In this document: positions 18,590-27,457 of the stretch, in pieces
Layout: every line of letters starts with the position of its first letter
How positions within the stretch are numbered: position 1 is the first letter of the stretch
NCBI GenBank assembly: GCA_038750655.1
Contig: JBCDGZ010000003.1
Span: 1 to 64,000, forward strand
Direction of reading: 5' to 3'
Length of the DNA stretch: 64,000 nt
Origin: JBCDGZ01 sp038750655
Lineage (GTDB): Bacteria > Bacteroidota > Bacteroidia > Chitinophagales > Saprospiraceae
Translations under genes and position numbers: made by a program
Notes under the pieces: generated by a model
The model's database searches: none
Told to the model about the DNA's origin: nothing
What the model saw: the letters and a program-made list of their open reading frames with translations, nothing else

Positions 18590-20032
18590 ATGAAATTGCT
18601 ACTGCGACTCCTTCCCGTCCTGGCACTGCTATTGACTACCCAATTCCTTTCCGCTCAATCTAGTACACTCCGACACGGCCTCACGGCCAAGCGCCTCTTT
18701 GTGGATTACTATTCTCCACATATTGGTGAGTTTGGGGATTTTACGGATGATTATACTGACGGTGCCGAGATCGGATACATCTATAACCTCAACAGCTTTC
18801 TTAACCTCAATGTCCCGGTCAAAATTGGGACAGTACGAATCCCCTTGACGGAAACGACCTTTAGCAGCACGCGCTTCTTTTGGAGTGCTGGTCTGAACTT
18901 ACAGATCAAATATTTTAAGGAAGACTTCTGGATTTCGCCCTATCTTTTGGGGGGAGCAGGGGTGCACCAAAACGAAAATTTCGACGCTGCCGTCCACTTT
19001 CCAGTAGGAGGGGGCTTTAATTTCAAACTGGCCAACCACCTCTATCTACAAATCCAAACGGAGCGCCGTTTCTCCCTCGAAGATAATGATGATCACTACC
19101 ATCATGGCATTGGTTTTATGATGTTGATTGGCAAGTATCGCGAGAAAGAGAAAACACCCGAAGAGCCTCCGGTCATCGACAGCGACGGCGATGGCCTAGC
19201 CGATGGGGAGGATAAATGTCCTACGGAGGCGGGGATAGCTGCACTGGGCGGTTGCCCGGACAAAGACAATGACGGTATCATTGATAAAGAGGATGAATGC
19301 CCCGAAGTCGCCGGAACGGCACCCTTCAATGGTTGCCCAGACAGCGATGGTGACGGCCTGGCCGACCCGCAGGACGACTGCCCGCAGGAGGCTGGCCCGC
19401 TAGCCAACAAGGGCTGCCCGCTGGCCGATGCGGATGGCGATGGGGTACCCGATGAGCAAGACCAATGCCCGGATGCCGCAGGCCCGCTGGCCGGCTGCCC
19501 CGACAGTGACGGCGACGGCGTCGCCGACCCCAACGATAATTGCATCGATGCTGCTGGCCCCGCCAGCCTCAACGGCTGCCCGGACAGCGACGGCGACGGC
19601 GTCGCCGATGTCAATGACCGCTGCCCCACCAGCGCCGGTACGGCGGCCAACTTCGGCTGTCCAGAAATTCAAGAAAAGGAAAAAGAAGTGCTCAACCTCG
19701 CCATGCAGGCTATCCAGTTCGAAACGGCCCGCGCGACCTTAAAGAACGAGTCCTACACCATCCTTGATCAAATTGCCGACATCCTCCGCAAATACCCCGA
19801 TTATAACGTTAGCATTGAAGGCCACACCGACAGCATCGGCGACTCGGCCAGCAACAAGCGCCTCTCTGGCAAACGGGCCGAGGCCTGCTACAAATACCTG
19901 CAACTCAAGGGGATCGACGCCTCCCGTATGCAATTCATCGGCTACGGCGAAGAGCGGCCGATTGCGAATAATAAGTATAAGGATGGCCGGAAGTTAAACC
20001 GGCGGGTGGAGTTTAATATTTATCTGCGCTAA
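18590..20032 (+). CDS. OmpA-family outer-membrane protein with thrombospondin type 3 repeats
   Basis: A 480-residue outer-membrane protein. Residues 1-23 are a signal peptide ending LSAQ. Residues ~25-180 form a beta-barrel-like region ending in an aromatic-rich YHHGIGFMMLIGKY strand. Residues ~195-355 contain six Asp-rich calcium-binding thrombospondin type 3 repeats (DSDGDGLAD...CP pattern). Residues ~365-480 are an OmpA-like peptidoglycan-binding domain with IEGHTDSIGD and NRRVEF. The repeats should act as a rigid Ca2+-dependent spacer between barrel and cell wall. The third-codon GC content rises strongly in the repeat segment (19380-19650), as expected for Asp/Gly/Cys/Pro-rich coding. 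Confidence 0.92.
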   Translation: MKLLLRLLPVLALLLTTQFLSAQSSTLRHGLTAKRLFVDYYSPHIGEFGDFTDDYTDGAEIGYIYNLNSFLNLNVPVKIGTVRIPLTETTFSSTRFFWSAGLNLQIKYFKEDFWISPYLLGGAGVHQNENFDAAVHFPVGGGFNFKLANHLYLQIQTERRFSLEDNDDHYHHGIGFMMLIGKYREKEKTPEEPPVIDSDGDGLADGEDKCPTEAGIAALGGCPDKDNDGIIDKEDECPEVAGTAPFNGCPDSDGDGLADPQDDCPQEAGPLANKGCPLADADGDGVPDEQDQCPDAAGPLAGCPDSDGDGVADPNDNCIDAAGPASLNGCPDSDGDGVADVNDRCPTSAGTAANFGCPEIQEKEKEVLNLAMQAIQFETARATLKNESYTILDQIADILRKYPDYNVSIEGHTDSIGDSASNKRLSGKRAEACYKYLQLKGIDASRMQFIGYGEERPIANNKYKDGRKLNRRVEFNIYLR

Positions 20033-20251
20033 GCCTACGGCGTCGGAGGTTCCTAGTGGGGACTGGGGGCCTCCGGCGGCTGGTAGGGTCGGTTGGTGCC
20101 TTTGGCACTTTGGTTGACGGTTGACGGCGATCGTTATGGCTTGTAGTGTTACTCAGCAATATGCGAGTTCCGCACCTTTTTATAATATCTGATCGCGTCT
20201 TACCACGTTCACCGTAGGCCGTCCACCGTCCACCCAAAATGCTAAAAGCAT

Positions 20252-20788
20252 TTAACCCCTCCCCTCAACATAAGCTTTCAACCCCGCCAAGTCCTTCAAG
20301 TGCATGTCATGCACCCAATTGATGATATTACCAAAGTAGGCAATCAAAAAGGCTGGTTTCTTTAGTCTTTCGTTAAACCATAAGTTGACCTCCGTTTTTG
20401 AGTCAGCTATACTTTTCAGAATAAAATCCAATTGGACATCTTCTTCGAAAGGAGCGACATAACTCTTGAGGTAAAAGCTTACCTTTTCATTTTCTACCAA
20501 TCCCGTGATTTCTTGATAGCCGAATTGTTTGCCTTTTTGGTTTTGGTAAATGGTTTGGGCGCCAATTTGGCCATCTGTGTGTTTCACTTGACAGAGGGAG
20601 TTGGTTTCCGAAGGCCAGGCGCTCCACTCCATCAACTGCTCCTGAAATCGGATAGCGTCGTACACTTTGTCAATAGGTGCATCTATGGTTATCGTTTCAA
20701 TGTATTGGACTTTATTTGGGAGTTTCCAGATCAATAAAATTAAGGTGGTTAATAGCCCTGCAGCAATACCTAAGATTACGGGTATCAT
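20252..20788 (-). CDS. SRPBCC (polyketide cyclase-like) family protein
   Basis: A 178-residue protein with one N-terminal membrane helix (residues 2-21) followed by a START/Bet v1-like SRPBCC domain: IDAPIDKVYDAI, MEWSAWPS, KVSFYLKS and the final long helix. Proteins of this kind bind small hydrophobic ligands; the ligand is unknown. It is followed (on the minus strand) by a 220-bp non-coding stretch and preceded by the Crp/Fnr-type regulator gene on the same strand 76 bp upstream, so they may be co-transcribed. Confidence 0.8.
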   Translation of the reverse strand: MIPVILGIAAGLLTTLILLIWKLPNKVQYIETITIDAPIDKVYDAIRFQEQLMEWSAWPSETNSLCQVKHTDGQIGAQTIYQNQKGKQFGYQEITGLVENEKVSFYLKSYVAPFEEDVQLDFILKSIADSKTEVNLWFNERLKKPAFLIAYFGNIINWVHDMHLKDLAGLKAYVEGRG

Positions 20789-20864
20789 AAATGAAATTTT
20801 AAATAAGAAGATGCCACAAAATTAGGAGAGAAAAAGTTGGTATTTTTTGCCTTAAAGCAATAAA

Positions 20865-21428
20865 TCAATCTCTTTTGGCTCTCAGTCTACTTAATGTGCT
20901 TTGGGTAACACCAATGAAAGTGGAGATGTATTTTAGGGGGTATCTCGATACCCAGTTTTTCTCATCAGCGACTCTTCGGTATCGCTCTATGGCCTCTTCA
21001 CTTTGGAACGACATCACGTTCCTACTCAAGCCGACAAACGCGATCTCTACTGTTCTTCTCAATAAAGTGTTGTAAGCATTCGATTTTCTGGCGAGATCAT
21101 CACTATTCGTTTTGCTAATAAAAAAAACGATGGATGGCTCAATTGCTTGAATATTAATCTTGCTGCGGGAGGCGTCTAGGTAACTCTCTAGGTTAGTAAA
21201 GATTTCCCCTGGTGTGCCCATCCAGACCGTGTATTCTAAATCATCTTTTGTATAATACAATCGAACAGTACCAGATTCAATGAAGTAGTACTTGGAGCAG
21301 ATTTGTCCTGCCTTAAGTAGGTAATCATTCTTCTTTAGCTCAATCCGGCTCAGGTTATTTTGGATTGCTCGGACTTCTTCGTTACTACCAAGGGATAAGG
21401 TCTTTATCGTTTCTGTCAGTCTATTCAT
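20865..21428 (-). CDS. Crp/Fnr-family transcriptional regulator
   Basis: A 187-residue regulator. Residues ~15-110 form a cyclic-nucleotide-binding-like beta-barrel (KKNDYLLKAGQICSKYYFIESGTVRLYY). The C-terminal helix-turn-helix PLKYISTFIGVTQSTLSRLR is at about 160-180. This short form without an obvious cAMP phosphate-binding motif (RxS) or FNR cysteines is abundant in Bacteroidota and usually has no known effector. Its targets may include the SRPBCC gene directly downstream, which is inference from adjacency only. Confidence 0.88.
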   Translation of the reverse strand: MNRLTETIKTLSLGSNEEVRAIQNNLSRIELKKNDYLLKAGQICSKYYFIESGTVRLYYTKDDLEYTVWMGTPGEIFTNLESYLDASRSKINIQAIEPSIVFFISKTNSDDLARKSNAYNTLLRRTVEIAFVGLSRNVMSFQSEEAIERYRRVADEKNWVSRYPLKYISTFIGVTQSTLSRLRAKRD

Positions 21429-21483
21429 GTTTATTAACTATTCAGCTACCAAGATAGCTAAATACAATATTCCATCACAGACA

Positions 21484-21786
21484 TCACCCCTTATTCTGCA
21501 ATTGCTCCTTCAATGCCATCACCTCCATCTGCATATCCGCAAACTTCCCTCTCATCGTCGCAAACTCCGTATCGACCTTATCCTTCTCGTATTGGATACC
21601 TTTAATGTCTACTTCGAGCGAGTTGGATTTGTCCTTCCAGGAATCGACCTGTTGGGTCAGGTCTTTGATTTGACTTTGGTATTTGCTGCGATTGAGGAGC
21701 AGCCAGAAGAGATAGCCCAGTAGCCAGGCGATGAGGAGCATCGGGATCAGTTCCCAGGAGCATTCGGCGCAAAAATTATTGAACAT
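21484..21786 (-). CDS. Small membrane-anchored coiled-coil protein
   Basis: A 100-residue protein. Residues ~12-32 form one transmembrane helix (IPMLLIAWLLGYLFWLLL) and residues ~36-98 a long charged coiled coil. Two cysteines (CAEC) precede the helix. No enzymatic domain. It starts 12 bp after the OmpA-type gene upstream on the same strand, so the two are almost certainly one operon. A scaffold or partner for the envelope OmpA protein is a reasonable inference. The name of the family is not recognised. Confidence 0.75.
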   Translation of the reverse strand: MFNNFCAECSWELIPMLLIAWLLGYLFWLLLNRSKYQSQIKDLTQQVDSWKDKSNSLEVDIKGIQYEKDKVDTEFATMRGKFADMQMEVMALKEQLQNKG

Positions 21787-21798
21787 GTTGGTTGGTTT

Positions 21799-22602
21799 TT
21801 ATTGTTGAGAAATTCGGACTTCCACCCGGCGATTTTGGTGCCTGCCAGCTTCGGTATCATTACTGGCTACAGGGACGGTCTGTCCTTTGGATTCAAGACT
21901 GATTTTGGCCTTGGGGACGCCTTTGGCCAGCAGGAAGGAGCGGATGCTTTGGGCGCGAGCGCGGCCCAGTTCGAGATTGTTGGCGGCCTGCCCCTGCGAG
22001 TCAGTATGGCCGATGAGTTGGACCTGCTTATCGGCTGCTTTCAGCTCCTCGGCAATTCTGCTGAGATAAGCGTCCACCTTGGGATCGGCCTCTTTCTGAG
22101 AGGAGTTGGAAGCAAAAAGGATAACCGTACGATCGCTCATTTCCACCACTTCACTCTTCTCAATTTCGGCTTTTATCCACTTGAAATCAGCCAGGAAGGT
22201 CGAGTCGCCGTTTGCTCCATTGCCGGCGATGGTACGGCTGCTCAGACGAATGCGCTCCTCGGGCAGATCGTCCATGAAAAGCGCCCTGATCTTACTGGCT
22301 CGGGCCAGCCCCATATTCTCAAAGCCCTCCGGCGCACTTTCCGTAGTCGCGTACTGCCCTACAATTTCGAGGATATTATCCCCCTCGTCCTTGGCCATAA
22401 TGTCGGCCTTGAATTGGTCAAACTCATCGCTGGTACGAGCGGCGTCCTCCGACCAGTTAAAGCTCAGTGGCGCTACAGCAACCACTTCCACCGGGGCGGC
22501 GCAGCCGTAGCAGGCCCCTTTGACTTGGCAACAATAATAATAGTGACAGACAGCAAACCAGGAGAGGCTGGCAACTAAGAGAAGAATGGCCTTTAGGTTC
22601 AT
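21799..22602 (-). CDS. OmpA-family protein with a degenerate plus a complete OmpA domain
   Basis: A 267-residue envelope protein. Residues 1-18 are a hydrophobic leader, followed by a cysteine-rich segment (CHYYYCC, CYGC). Residues ~50-165 resemble an OmpA-like domain that has lost the peptidoglycan-binding signature (GLARASKIRALF, PEERIRLSSR). Residues ~165-267 are a complete OmpA C-terminal domain: IGHTDSQGQAANNLELGRARAQ and NRRVEVRI. The operon partner is the 100-residue coiled-coil protein 12 bp downstream. The tandem degenerate and functional domains suggest an internal duplication. Peptidoglycan association in the periplasm is expected. Confidence 0.85.
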   Translation of the reverse strand: MNLKAILLLVASLSWFAVCHYYYCCQVKGACYGCAAPVEVVAVAPLSFNWSEDAARTSDEFDQFKADIMAKDEGDNILEIVGQYATTESAPEGFENMGLARASKIRALFMDDLPEERIRLSSRTIAGNGANGDSTFLADFKWIKAEIEKSEVVEMSDRTVILFASNSSQKEADPKVDAYLSRIAEELKAADKQVQLIGHTDSQGQAANNLELGRARAQSIRSFLLAKGVPKAKISLESKGQTVPVASNDTEAGRHQNRRVEVRISQQ

Positions 22603-23236
22603 AGTATGTTGTTTTGCTTTGAATAAACAAAATACAATAAAATTTTAATTTTTTAGTATATGTATGTAGGATAATTCCATTAAAATAGTTGTTGTCAATA
22701 TATTTATTGTGCACTATGGGTTGAGAGATTCCATGTAAGCTGCGGCTTTTGCTTGATTTTTAAAATAATTTGTTTTAATTTTACCGTCGGTTCTGATTAT
22801 TGCCACCGTCCTTAATAATGATCCAACCTGTACGACGACCTTGGCAATTCCCATATCAAGTGATCAGGCAGCGTAGGCTAGTCTGAATTATTACATATAC
22901 CTTTTCTTTTTCAGAGGCCTGGAAAAGGGAAAGATGCCATCTTTATGTAAAGAAAGGAGCTTTTGCGATCTCTAGCCGGGTAGGAACGGCGCACCGCAGA
23001 GGCTGACCAGCTATGGTTGGCTTTGAGCAATGAGCGGGGAGATCGGCGGTGGTGGTTTTGTGGGCGGGTCCCTCCCAAAAGGCTATTCCTCCGCCTAGAC
23101 GCAATCTCGCCCTCTACACTGGGAGCTATTTCAGACTCCGCCTTAGACATTATCTCATCCTTTACCTTAGATACTAGCTTGCTCTCCGTCTTGAACGCAA
23201 TCTCGCCCTCTATCTACAACTCCACTCCGCACCAAC
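22603..23236. other. Long intergenic region with degenerate 18-nt repeats
   Basis: 634 bp without a credible gene. An exact 17-nt block (CGCAATCTCGCCCTCTA) occurs twice, about 99 bp apart, near 23100 and 23200. Between the two, the minus strand reads as loose six-residue units (FKTESK, LVSKVK, DEIMSK, AESEIA) interrupted by a stop near 23214. It looks like a decaying tandem repeat, not a functional coding region. Confidence 0.5.
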
Positions 23237-24415
23237 CTACGGCTGAAACAACCGCCGCACATTAGTCTGTATACTCCGGAAGTTAATCAGCAAAAAGAGG
23301 GTGGAAAAGATCAGCGCGAGGAGCCAGACCGACCAGTGCAGCCCAGTTTGCAGATCGAAGCCTTGGTCGTTGTACCAGCCGAGTAAGAAGTGGCGACTGA
23401 TGAATAGGGTAATGAGCGTGAGTAGGAGGACACCGCCGAAGAGCAGAGCCAGCTGACGAGAGAGCAGGCGCTGGATTTGACCAGGGCGGTAGCCCAGTTG
23501 GAGCAGCAGCTGGATGTCGCCGCTGGCGCGGGAGATGAGCAGCTGGAAGTTGAGGATAAAGATGAGCACAGAGAGCAGGGCGATGATGAAACCGATGAAG
23601 GCGATCAGGCTGACGACGCTGCCGATCAGGGTTTTGAGCTGCCCGCCGATCAGCCGCCCACTGCTGAGTTCGTAGTTGTTGGATTGGAGGAAGTCGGCCA
23701 GTTCGGTAGAGTAGGGGTTGTCGGTGGCCAGCAGGAGGCGGGAAGAGGCCGGTTGGCTGTTGCTGCCGAAGGTTTCATTGGCCCAGTTCATAAGCGATTG
23801 CGGGATGATGACAGAGTTGATGCGATCGCTAAAGCCGACGATGCGGCCTTGGAAGATTTTGCTGAGGCCGTTGCCGCTCAGTTTGATGTCTACGGTAACG
23901 CGCTTGATGGTTTTGGCGGTAAACTGCGGGAGGCCCTGGCTGGGGGCAAAGCCGAAGTTGTAGAGGGCCAGATAGTCTCGGGAGAGGACCACCGGAATTT
24001 CGTTTTGTCCTTTCTTCCAGTCCCAGCTGTCGGGCTCTACGTCCAGAAATTGGTCAGGAACCGACTCGAAGAATAGCTCGGTATAAAAGCCCAGCATCTT
24101 GCTGGAGGCACTGACTTTAAATTGGTTGGGGGTGAAAATGCCAACTTCTTTGATAAAGGGCTGGCCTTTCAACTCATCGATTTCTTCCTCCGAAAAAGTG
24201 GAGCGGGCCCCCAGGGTATTGAAGAGGTTGACTTTTTTGTTGATCAGCACAAATTGATCGCTCTGGCCGCCGCGGCCGCTGGTTAGATCGGTCAGGTCGC
24301 GGTAAAACTGCAACGAATTCAGGAGCAAAAATAAGCCGATGAAGGTGCCGACGGCGGCTCCGGCGATTTGCCATTTATTTCCACTTTTGAATAAGAGTTG
24401 CTTGAGTATTTCCAT
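23237..24415 (-). CDS. FtsX-like ABC transporter permease (orphan)
   Basis: A 392-residue inner-membrane permease. There is one N-terminal membrane helix (about residues 16-36), a large extracytoplasmic MacB-PCD-like domain (about 40-265), then three membrane helices (about 275-300, 325-350 and 365-385) with an FtsX core: LLLQLGYRPGQIQRLL matches the coupling helix. The start is placed at MEILKQ (24415), not at the ATG 33 bp upstream, because the amphipathic N-terminus is typical. No ATPase or partner permease gene is nearby, so the ATP-binding subunit must be encoded elsewhere. Lipoprotein release or export of a small substrate is possible; the substrate is unknown. It is divergent from guaA. 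Confidence 0.8.
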   Translation of the reverse strand: MEILKQLLFKSGNKWQIAGAAVGTFIGLFLLLNSLQFYRDLTDLTSGRGGQSDQFVLINKKVNLFNTLGARSTFSEEEIDELKGQPFIKEVGIFTPNQFKVSASSKMLGFYTELFFESVPDQFLDVEPDSWDWKKGQNEIPVVLSRDYLALYNFGFAPSQGLPQFTAKTIKRVTVDIKLSGNGLSKIFQGRIVGFSDRINSVIIPQSLMNWANETFGSNSQPASSRLLLATDNPYSTELADFLQSNNYELSSGRLIGGQLKTLIGSVVSLIAFIGFIIALLSVLIFILNFQLLISRASGDIQLLLQLGYRPGQIQRLLSRQLALLFGGVLLLTLITLFISRHFLLGWYNDQGFDLQTGLHWSVWLLALIFSTLFLLINFRSIQTNVRRLFQP

Positions 24416-24485
24416 CGTTTGTGCTGCATTTTTGATTGTCAAAAACATCCGCTCTGCAAATGTATCAATTCCAAGACAATAGTAT

Positions 24486-24493
24486 TATCTTTG
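24486..24493 (+). promoter_or_regulatory. Bacteroidota -7 element abutting the guaA start
   Basis: TATCTTTG fits the TAnnTTTG consensus and ends 5 bp before the guaA ATG (24499). If used, transcription would start at or next to the ATG and give a leaderless mRNA. No good TTG -33 box is seen about 19 bp upstream, so the element is tentative. Confidence 0.4.
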
Positions 24494-24498
24494 GCGCC

Positions 24499-26037
24499 AT
24501 GAATGAGAAAATTTTAATCCTCGACTTCGGTTCGCAGTATACGCAACTCATTGCGCGCAGAATCCGAGAACTCCATGTCTACAGCGAAATTATCCCCTAC
24601 AACAAGCTCACTGAATTGGACCCGGCCATCAAGGCGGTCATCTTATCCGGAAGTCCTTTTTCGGTAACTGATCCGAAGGCTCCCCGTCCGGAGCTGGACA
24701 AAATTGTCGGTAAGGTGCCGGTGTTGGGCATCTGCTACGGTGCGCAGTACATCGCCGATTACTACGGTGGTAATGTCGAACGTTCTGAAAAGCGGGAGTA
24801 CGGTAAGGCACAGCTGCAGTTGACTTCGGAGGATACCTTTTGGGGGGACGTTCCCCGGGAGTCACAAGTTTGGATGTCTCATGCGGATACGATTATGCAA
24901 ATCCCCAGTCAGTTTGAGTTATTGGCGGGGACGGACAGCATTGATGTAGCAGCGTTCAAGGCTAGGGAGGGTAGTTTTACTGCGCCAGTGTACTGCATAC
25001 AATTTCACCCCGAGGTGACGCACAGTCTGGATGGTAAGGTAATTCTGAGCAACTTTGTTCGCAATATCGCGGGTTGTGAGGGGCATTGGACACCGGCTTC
25101 TTTTGTGGAGGATACGGTAGAAGAGCTGCGCAATCAGGTAGGGGAGGAGAAGGTATTGATGGCCCTGTCGGGAGGGGTAGACTCTACAGTAGCGGCCATG
25201 CTGTTACACCGTGCAGTGGGTAAGAATCTGTTCTGCTTCTTTGTCGATAATGGCTTATTGAGAAAAGACGAATTCGAGAGTGTACTGGCTTCTTACGAGG
25301 GGATGGGCTTGAACATTAAGGGCGTGGATGCTCGGCAGCGTTTTTGGGATGCCTTAGCTGGGGTGACCGAGCCGGAGCATAAGCGCAAGACCATCGGGCG
25401 GCTGTTCATTGAGGTGTTTGAAGAAGAAGCGGCCAAGTTTGAAGATATTCAGTGGTTGGGCCAAGGAACGATCTATCCCGATGTGATCGAATCGGTGTCG
25501 GTGCATGGACCTTCGGCGACCATCAAGTCGCATCACAACGTCGGTGGCCTGCCGGAGCGCTTGAAGCTCAAGATCGTGGAGCCGCTGCGGATGCTGTTCA
25601 AAGATGAGGTCCGTTTGGTGGGGAAAGAGGTCGATATACCGCAGGATATTCTGCGCCGCCATCCCTTTCCTGGCCCTGGTTTAGGGATCCGAATTTTGGG
25701 AGACATTACCCCCGAAAAGGTGGCCATGCTGCAAGAAGCAGATGCAATATTTATTAATAATCTAAAAAAATACGACCTTTACGACGAGGTCTGGCAGGCT
25801 GGAACGGTACTTTTACCCATCCAGTCTGTAGGTGTGATGGGAGATGAGCGAACCTACGAAAATACCGTTGCCCTCAGAGCCGTCAATTCCCTCGATGGGA
25901 TGACGGCGGAATGGAGTCGGCTGCCTTACGACTTTTTGGCGACCGTCTCTAGCGAAATAATCAATAATGTAAAAGGCATAAATCGTGTAGTTTATGACAT
26001 TAGTACCAAACCTCCTGCAACGATTGAATGGGAATAA
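24499..26037 (+). CDS. guaA: GMP synthase (glutamine-hydrolysing)
   Basis: A 512-residue enzyme converting XMP, ATP and glutamine to GMP, the last step of guanine nucleotide synthesis. The N-terminal class I glutamine amidotransferase has its nucleophile Cys79 in GICYGAQ and the HPEV His/Glu pair. The ATP-pyrophosphatase domain has the P-loop LSGGVDST at about residue 222, and the C-terminal dimerisation domain includes RRHPFPGPGLGIR and ends KPPATIEWE, as in the family. The start MNEKILILDFGSQYTQ at 24499 is chosen because the 21 codons upstream are unrelated to GuaA. The length equals the family norm (about 510-525). The 3' end overlaps the next gene by 44 bp. Confidence 0.97.
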   Translation: MNEKILILDFGSQYTQLIARRIRELHVYSEIIPYNKLTELDPAIKAVILSGSPFSVTDPKAPRPELDKIVGKVPVLGICYGAQYIADYYGGNVERSEKREYGKAQLQLTSEDTFWGDVPRESQVWMSHADTIMQIPSQFELLAGTDSIDVAAFKAREGSFTAPVYCIQFHPEVTHSLDGKVILSNFVRNIAGCEGHWTPASFVEDTVEELRNQVGEEKVLMALSGGVDSTVAAMLLHRAVGKNLFCFFVDNGLLRKDEFESVLASYEGMGLNIKGVDARQRFWDALAGVTEPEHKRKTIGRLFIEVFEEEAAKFEDIQWLGQGTIYPDVIESVSVHGPSATIKSHHNVGGLPERLKLKIVEPLRMLFKDEVRLVGKEVDIPQDILRRHPFPGPGLGIRILGDITPEKVAMLQEADAIFINNLKKYDLYDEVWQAGTVLLPIQSVGVMGDERTYENTVALRAVNSLDGMTAEWSRLPYDFLATVSSEIINNVKGINRVVYDISTKPPATIEWE

Positions 26038-27454
26038 ATTGCTTCTGGTAGCCCTCGTGCTGCTGCTCAGTCTCTCGGCTTGTGATGCGCTCAAGAAAGT
26101 CCCTCGGGATGATTCTACCGCCAAAAATGAGGACAAGGAGTTGGAAGAAATTCAAGGTCAGAAAAAGTACAATCCCAAAACCGGGAAGTACGAACATACG
26201 ACGGAAGTCACGCAAGAGGTGGATACAGTAAGGTGGACGGTGAGCACTCCCGAGGAGTATCCGCCCATCACCTCGGGTACCTCCGGTAATCCTGGTACGA
26301 ACGACCCGGTTGTTGTTGCCCCAGGAGGAGAAAAGTTGTTCAGCTACAATGTTGCTGTTCTAATGCCTTTTTTGACCAATCGGTTTGATCCTTTCAATAA
26401 TAGAATTAGTGATAAATCCGACTTGGCCCTTAGCTTTTATAGCGGTGTCAAGATGGCTTTTGATGAACTGTCGAATGAAGGGGTAAGGCTAAATGTCAAG
26501 GTGCTGGATACCAAAGCTTCTGAGGATGAAGTTCGCAATATCCTGAGTAGCGGTAAGTTACAAGATGCGCATATGATCATTGGCCCGGTGACTAAAGCCA
26601 ACTTAAAATTGGTGGCAGAATATGCTCGTCAGAATTTCAAGACCATCATTTCTCCATTGAGTCCGAATACGACCATTACGACCAACAATCCTTTTTACCT
26701 CCAAGCTAGCCCTTCGCTGAAGAGCCACTGTGATGCCATTACTCGACATGTCAAAGAACGCTACACCACCGATCAGGTGATGCTGGTTTGTCGAAACAAG
26801 AAAGCAGAGATTGATCGACTAAAGTATTTTCAAGATGCCAATCACCTCTTCGACGGCAGTGATACCAGCCCTCGTTTTGAAGAGCTGATCATCACTGATC
26901 AAACCGCCGATTTCAACGAGATGGATGTGACGCCTTATATCAAAGGAGGTGATACCACTACTGTTTTTGTCGTTCCGTCCTGGTCTAACGAATCTTTTAT
27001 CTATTCCTTTTTACGAAAAATTAGTATCGCCCAAGGGGATAATAAGGTGATCGTTTACGGGATGCCCCAGTGGATGAAATTCAAACGCATCAGTTATGAT
27101 TATTATGAGCAATTGAATGTGCACATCAGCAGTTCCAGCTACATTAATGAGGAAGATCAAGCCGTCGTTCAGTTTCGTCAAAATTTCTTCAATCGCTACG
27201 GAGCAGCCCCCGAGGTCGATGCCTACGTTGGTTATGATTTGATGCGATATATGGGGCGAATGATCGTCAAGCACGGCACCAAATTCCAAGAGGCCATTGA
27301 CCGTGAGCAGGCCCAATACCTGCACACGCGCTACGCTTTTGAACCCATCGCTCAAGAAGGGACGATAGCTGAGCAACCGGTCATCGAGCGTTACGAGAAT
27401 CGCTATGTTAATATTTTGGAATTTAAAGATTATTTCTTCCAGCTGGCCGACTAG
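25994..27454 (+). CDS. Periplasmic-binding-protein (type 1) lipoprotein
   Basis: A 486-residue lipoprotein: hydrophobic leader with LSAC, Cys30 the lipid site. A ~75-residue Pro/Thr-rich linker precedes a type 1 periplasmic-binding-protein fold (from about residue 115: YNVAVLMPFLTNRF, LALSFYSGVKMAFDEL, IIGPVTKANLKLVAEYA, IISPLSPN). It resembles branched-chain-amino-acid-type substrate-binding proteins and the LysM-linked relatives often next to guaA in Bacteroidota, but no LysM repeat is present here. There is no transporter permease nearby, so sensing or a cell-wall role is as likely as transport. It begins inside the last 44 bp of guaA in another frame, so translational coupling is likely. 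Confidence 0.8.
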   Translation: MTLVPNLLQRLNGNKLLLVALVLLLSLSACDALKKVPRDDSTAKNEDKELEEIQGQKKYNPKTGKYEHTTEVTQEVDTVRWTVSTPEEYPPITSGTSGNPGTNDPVVVAPGGEKLFSYNVAVLMPFLTNRFDPFNNRISDKSDLALSFYSGVKMAFDELSNEGVRLNVKVLDTKASEDEVRNILSSGKLQDAHMIIGPVTKANLKLVAEYARQNFKTIISPLSPNTTITTNNPFYLQASPSLKSHCDAITRHVKERYTTDQVMLVCRNKKAEIDRLKYFQDANHLFDGSDTSPRFEELIITDQTADFNEMDVTPYIKGGDTTTVFVVPSWSNESFIYSFLRKISIAQGDNKVIVYGMPQWMKFKRISYDYYEQLNVHISSSSYINEEDQAVVQFRQNFFNRYGAAPEVDAYVGYDLMRYMGRMIVKHGTKFQEAIDREQAQYLHTRYAFEPIAQEGTIAEQPVIERYENRYVNILEFKDYFFQLAD

Positions 27455-27457
27455 CCT

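Noticed and set aside
21802..22578. 258-codon plus-strand frame across the OmpA gene
   Set aside because: Antisense shadow; the minus-strand product has clear OmpA motifs and a leader peptide.
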